From DATJZH01 sp035499215 (GTDB lineage Bacteria; Actinomycetota; Actinomycetes; Streptosporangiales; Streptosporangiaceae): a stretch of DNA of 8,502 bases. Positions 6,337 through 8,502 of the stretch are shown one piece after another. The notes under the pieces were generated by a model. That model ran no database searches. It worked only from the letters and a program-made list of their open reading frames with translations, and was not told the origin of the DNA. Position numbers and translations under genes: made by a program. The stretch spans positions 1-8,502 of the forward strand of contig DATJZH010000267.1 of assembly GCA_035499215.1 (NCBI GenBank), given 5' to 3'. The stretch's first letter is position 1. The number at the start of each line of letters is the position of its first letter.

Positions 6337-7416
6337 ATGACTGGTCCGGACAGCGAAGCGGTCCCGCCGCAGAACGAGGTCTCTGGCGGGCCGAGCATCC
6401 CGCTGGAGACCGGTCTGACGGGCTGGCGCGATACAGTCACGCGCACCGGCAGGAAGTTCGTGCTGCACCGCTGTTCGATGACGGCCGGCAGCCTGGCCTA
6501 CCACTGGTTCCTGGCCCTGTTCCCGGCTCTCATCGCGCTGCTTGGCCTGGTCACCTTGATACACGCGGGGGCCAGCACGGTGCATCGGCTGGTGAGCGGA
6601 CTGGACAAGGCGCTGCCGCCAGGTGCATCGACGGTGTTCACTCAGGCCGTGCACTCGGCGACCAGCCGGGCCTCGGCGGGCACCACGGCGCTGATCATCG
6701 GCGTCGTGGTAGCGATCTGGGCTGCTTCCAGCGGGATAGCCGCCCTGGAGACCGGCCTGGATGTGGCCTACGACGTGCCCGTCGACCGCAAGTTCGCCGC
6801 CAAGCGGCTGCGGGCCATCCCGCTCATGCTCGCCACCGTATTCCTCGGCGGGATCGCCTCCGTGCTCATCGTCTTCGGGCAAGCGCTAGGATCGGCGATC
6901 CAGACGCGTACGCCGTTCGCCGGGGCCGCCTTCGTCATCGCCTGGACGGTCCTTCGCTGGGTCCTCACGATCGTGGCCCTCTCGCTGCTGTTTTCGTTCT
7001 ACTACTATTTCGGGCCCAATCGCGAATCCCCGCGCTGGCAGTGGGTGAGCACCGGCGGCCTGGTCGGCACCGGCATCTTCCTGCTCGCCTCGCTCGGCTT
7101 CTCCTATTACGTCGCCAGGTTCGGCAATTACGGCAAGACCTACGGCGCCTTCGCCGGCGTGGTCATCCTGATCTTCTGGCTGTACCTGGCCGGGCTCGCG
7201 GTCCTGGCGGGCGGCGAAATCAACGCAGAGACTGAGCGCAAGGCCGCGGCCCAGGCCGCTCACCAGAGCGCCCGCGCCATTGCCGAGAAGCTGCAGGCCA
7301 GCGGCCAGCCAGACGGCAGCCAGACGGCAGCCAGCCAGCCGGACGGCAGCCAGACGGCAGCCAGCCAGCCAGACGGCAGCCAGCCGGACCAGGCCGGCAG
7401 CGCCGCAGCCAGCTAG
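6337..7416 (+). CDS. YihY/BrkB-family inner-membrane protein
   Basis: A 359-residue integral membrane protein of the YihY/virulence factor BrkB family. The molecular role is unsettled; the old label 'ribonuclease BN' is known to be wrong for this family. The ATG at 6337 follows GAGGAGG by 4 nt. After a soluble N-terminus, hydrophobic segments lie at about residues 49-75, 116-138, 160-188, 195-223, 236-260 and 268-292, giving six helices. The family hallmark is near the end: NYGKTYGAFAG (264-274), then FWLYLAGL and the closing GGEINAE (292-298). CSMTAGSLAYHWFLALFPAL (46-65) matches the usual first helix (AxxLAyyxxlsLfPall). After residue 299 comes a hydrophilic Ala/Gln/Ser tail with a perfect decapeptide repeat, which is probably cytoplasmic and disordered. 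The gene looks monocistronic: a terminator-like hairpin follows about 70 nt after the stop. Confidence 0.9.
   Translation: MTGPDSEAVPPQNEVSGGPSIPLETGLTGWRDTVTRTGRKFVLHRCSMTAGSLAYHWFLALFPALIALLGLVTLIHAGASTVHRLVSGLDKALPPGASTVFTQAVHSATSRASAGTTALIIGVVVAIWAASSGIAALETGLDVAYDVPVDRKFAAKRLRAIPLMLATVFLGGIASVLIVFGQALGSAIQTRTPFAGAAFVIAWTVLRWVLTIVALSLLFSFYYYFGPNRESPRWQWVSTGGLVGTGIFLLASLGFSYYVARFGNYGKTYGAFAGVVILIFWLYLAGLAVLAGGEINAETERKAAAQAAHQSARAIAEKLQASGQPDGSQTAASQPDGSQTAASQPDGSQPDQAGSAAAS
7306..7383 (+). repeat. 30-nt tandem repeat encoding QPDGSQTAAS
   Basis: Two full 30-nt units (7306-7335 and 7336-7365) differ at one base (CCA/CCG), and a third partial unit covers 7366-7383. Each encodes QPDGSQTAAS in the C-terminal tail of the YihY-family protein. 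Within a unit the 12-mer CAGACGGCAGCC recurs, which suggests growth by slippage. The length is in frame. Confidence 0.93.
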
Positions 7417-7485
7417 CCAGCAGCGCGGTTCAGCGGCAGCCTCGGCGTGGTCCCCGGACGGCCGGTAATCAGCGCCCCCGGTCGC

Positions 7486-7506
7486 AGCCGGACCCGCGGT
7501 CCGGCT
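7486..7506 (+). terminator. hairpin after the YihY gene
   Basis: AGCCGGACC (7486-7494), loop CGC, GGTCCGGCT (7498-7506): a perfect 9-bp stem with a 3-nt loop, about 70 nt after the stop codon. There is no T-run, which is normal for actinobacteria. It may instead be part of the leader of the next gene, because TAACGT (7511-7516), a possible -10 hexamer, follows at once; no matching -35 was seen. Confidence 0.55.
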
Positions 7507-7541
7507 CAGGTAACGTTGCTGTCTCCAGCATTGGTGCCGAG

Positions 7542-7587
7542 GAGGTGAGACCCATTACCGCCAGATCAGGCCAGGTGGTCTCACCTC
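7542..7587 (+). promoter_or_regulatory. leader hairpin sequestering a strong Shine-Dalgarno
   Basis: GAGGTGAGACC (7542-7552) and GGTCTCACCTC (7577-7587) are perfect 11-bp complements around a 24-nt loop. The left arm contains most of the strong ribosome binding site GGAGGTGA, so closing the stem would block ribosome entry on the short leader frame. A perfect 11-bp repeat of only moderate GC content at this distance is unlikely by chance, even in this DNA. Confidence 0.6.
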
Positions 7588-7613
7588 GCGGCCGTGCGGT
7601 CAAGCCGGCCTAG
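7545..7613 (+). CDS. candidate leader peptide (short upstream ORF)
   Basis: This is an open frame of 22 codons from GTG 7545 (VRPITARSGQVVSPRGRAV and three more residues) to TAG 7611-7613, followed at once by an overlapping TGA (7614-7616) in the same frame. GGAGGTGA (7541-7548) is a perfect 8-base match to the anti-Shine-Dalgarno, but it overlaps GTG 7545. A start spaced normally from it would be the non-canonical ATT at 7554 (19 codons), an initiation codon known from infC. GTG 7575 is a third possibility. The peptide is basic (five Arg/Lys) with no acidic residue. It ends 41 nt before the methyltransferase ATG. Translation is not proven: the element could equally be a structured RNA without a peptide. 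Confidence 0.3.
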   Translation: MRPITARSGQVVSPRGRAVKPA

Positions 7614-7622
7614 TGAGCGAGG
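7584..7622 (+). promoter_or_regulatory. alternative leader hairpin with stop codons in a bulge
   Basis: CCTCGCGGCCG (7584-7594) can pair with CGGCC (7606-7610) and GCGAGG (7617-7622). This gives 11 GC-rich pairs with an 11-nt loop and a 6-nt bulge, TAGTGA, that holds exactly the leader stop codons. It uses 7584-7587, which are also needed by the 7542/7587 stem, so the two structures compete. The pairing is visible by eye; the switch is inferred. Confidence 0.4.
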
Positions 7623-7654
7623 GAGCGCCCATCGGCAACCCGAAAGGCGCTCTC
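7621..7654 (+). promoter_or_regulatory. hairpin overlapping the methyltransferase ribosome binding site
   Basis: GAGCGCC (7623-7629) pairs with GGCGCTC (7646-7652) around a 16-nt loop. Positions 7621-7622 add a G-C and a G-T pair with 7653-7654. The right arm takes in the end of the ribosome binding site GAAAGG (7642-7647) and runs up to the ATG at 7655. A closed stem should reduce initiation of the downstream gene. Confidence 0.5.
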
Positions 7655-8502
7655 ATGTCGGATCTTCCATCTGCTCCCCCTCCGACCGTCATCGTCACCA
7701 GGCTTCGGGCGGCCGGCTGTGTCTTCGCCGAGGACGAGGCGCGGTTGCTCATATCCGCGGCACGGACGCGAGCGGAGCTCGCCGCCATGGTTGACCGGCG
7801 AGCCGCCGGCCTGCCCCTCGAACAGGTCATCGGCTGGGCGGAATTCTGCGGCCTGCGGATCACGGTGGACCCCGGAGTCTTCGTACCCCGCCTGCGAACC
7901 GAGTTCCTTGTCCGCCAGGCCGCCGCGCTAGCCCGCCAGGCCGCTGGCCCCGCCGGTCAGGCCGGTGGCCCCGCCGGTCAGGCCGCCCTCGACCGGCCAC
8001 GGGCTGTGGTGGTTGACCTGTGCTGCGGGTCGGGCGCGGTGGGCGCCGCGCTGGTCGCGGTCTTGGGCCCGGTCGAGCTGCATGCGGTCGACATCGACCC
8101 CGCCGCGGTTCGGTGCGCCCGCCGTAACGCCGCCGCCGGCGGCGGCCGGGTATACGAAGGTGACCTCTACCAGCCGCTGTCCGCTGCGCTCCGGGGCCGC
8201 GTCGACATCCTGGTCGCCAACCCGCCCTACGTACCCACCGAGGCGATCGGCCTGCTGCCGCCGGAGGCCCGCGTACACGAGCCGAGGGCTGCCCTCGACG
8301 GCGGCGCGGACGGACTGGAGATCCTGCGGCGGGTGACCGCAGCGGCGTCGCAATGGCTGGCACCCGGCGGCCACCTGCTGGTCGAGACGAGCGAGCGCCA
8401 GGCGCCGCAGGCAGTCGAAGCCGCCGCCCGCGGCGGGCTGATTCCGCGGGCGGCAATTTCCGGCGAGCTGAACGCAGCCGTCGTCATCGGACGTCTGGCG
8501 GT
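7655..8502 (+). CDS. PrmC/HemK-like protein-(glutamine-N5) methyltransferase paralogue (3' end missing)
   Basis: SAM-dependent methyltransferase related to PrmC, which methylates the GGQ glutamine of release factors. The frame is open from ATG 7655 to the window edge (282 complete codons), so the C-terminus lies outside. GAAAGG 7 nt upstream supports the start. A short helical N-terminal domain leads into PLEQVIGWAEFCGLRITVD (54-72) and VFVPRLRTEFLV (75-86), the PrmC linker; standard PrmC has IPRPETE here. Motif I is VVDLCCGSGAVGAAL (119-133), with the acidic motif II VDIDP (145-149). The catalytic NPPY is at 189-192, followed by PxEARVHEPRAALDGGADGL (202-221), also PrmC-like. The altered linker and DLCCGSG, instead of DxGTGSG, suggest the actinobacterial PrmC-related group of unknown substrate, not PrmC itself, and no prfA is adjacent. 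Residues about 88-113 are a Gly/Ala/Gln-rich repeat insert. Confidence 0.88.
   Translation, partial: MSDLPSAPPPTVIVTRLRAAGCVFAEDEARLLISAARTRAELAAMVDRRAAGLPLEQVIGWAEFCGLRITVDPGVFVPRLRTEFLVRQAAALARQAAGPAGQAGGPAGQAALDRPRAVVVDLCCGSGAVGAALVAVLGPVELHAVDIDPAAVRCARRNAAAGGGRVYEGDLYQPLSAALRGRVDILVANPPYVPTEAIGLLPPEARVHEPRAALDGGADGLEILRRVTAAASQWLAPGGHLLVETSERQAPQAVEAAARGGLIPRAAISGELNAAVVIGRLA
7946..7987 (+). repeat. 21-nt tandem duplication in the methyltransferase gene
   Basis: Two 21-nt units (7946-7966 and 7967-7987), GGCCCCGCCGGTCAGGCC plus three bases, match in the first 19 bases (GGT against GCC at the end). They encode GPAGQAG / GPAGQAA between the PrmC-type linker and the SAM-binding domain, and extend an already Ala/Gln-rich stretch. 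In frame. Confidence 0.85.

Noticed and set aside
5877..6446. Minus-strand 189-codon frame across the intergenic region
   Set aside because: It runs into the 5' ends of two supported genes, has no ribosome binding site, and is Pro/Ser/Arg-rich without any recognised motif.
6277..7263. Minus-strand open frames opposite the YihY gene
   Set aside because: They are composition-driven shadows of a clear membrane protein whose helices and hallmark motif lie on the plus strand.
6337..7416. Annotation of the YihY-family protein as ribonuclease BN
   Set aside because: This is a historical misannotation; the true RNase BN is a soluble metallo-beta-lactamase-fold enzyme.
7946..7987. Short direct repeats as a CRISPR array
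   Set aside because: The units are adjacent without spacers and encode an in-frame peptide repeat; the same holds for the repeats in galT and the YihY gene.
7860..8487. Minus-strand 198- and 148-codon frames near the window end
   Set aside because: They lie opposite the PrmC-like gene, whose NPPY and SAM-binding motifs show that the plus strand is coding.

Overview
The window is very GC-rich DNA with GTG starts and NTG/GTGA overlaps, and nearly every gene resembles actinobacterial families. It most likely comes from the chromosome of a high-GC actinomycete; the exact group cannot be fixed from the sequence. No mobile element, CRISPR array, tRNA or rRNA was seen.

Layout. (1) Positions 1-3301 hold the Leloir galactose pathway: the 3' part of galE and a 4-bp-overlapping galK on the plus strand, facing galT on the minus strand. 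galK and galT converge on a strong shared hairpin (2101-2136) that contains both stop codons. (2) A small four-helix membrane protein (3399-3896, minus) lies just upstream of galT, and may be co-transcribed with it. (3) Diverging from it is a Rv3717-like zinc N-acetylmuramoyl-L-alanine amidase (4020-4946) with a lipoprotein signal. (4) Next come a possible SRPBCC-type small protein (5048-5608, plus) and a small acidic hypothetical protein (5689-6018, minus). They converge on a 22-nt tandem repeat whose last copy forms a hairpin. (5) A gene-poor stretch (6019-6336) precedes a YihY/BrkB-family membrane protein (6337-7416) with a repetitive hydrophilic tail. (6) The window ends inside a PrmC/HemK-like protein-glutamine methyltransferase paralogue (7655 to beyond 8502), whose frame stays open to the window edge.

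GalE, GalK and GalT together convert galactose to UDP-galactose and glucose-1-phosphate. The remaining genes look like ordinary housekeeping or envelope genes and do not form an obvious single system. The most unusual part is the 238-nt region between the YihY gene and the methyltransferase gene. It carries a terminator-like hairpin and then a leader. The leader has a near-perfect Shine-Dalgarno sequence inside an 11-bp inverted repeat, a 19-22 codon open frame ending in TAG, a competing alternative hairpin with the leader stop codons in its bulge, and a last hairpin overlapping the ribosome binding site of the methyltransferase gene. This looks like a translational attenuator or structured cis-regulatory RNA. 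It is an inference from the sequence and I could not match it to a named family. A second theme is short in-frame tandem repeats inside galT, the YihY gene and the methyltransferase gene.
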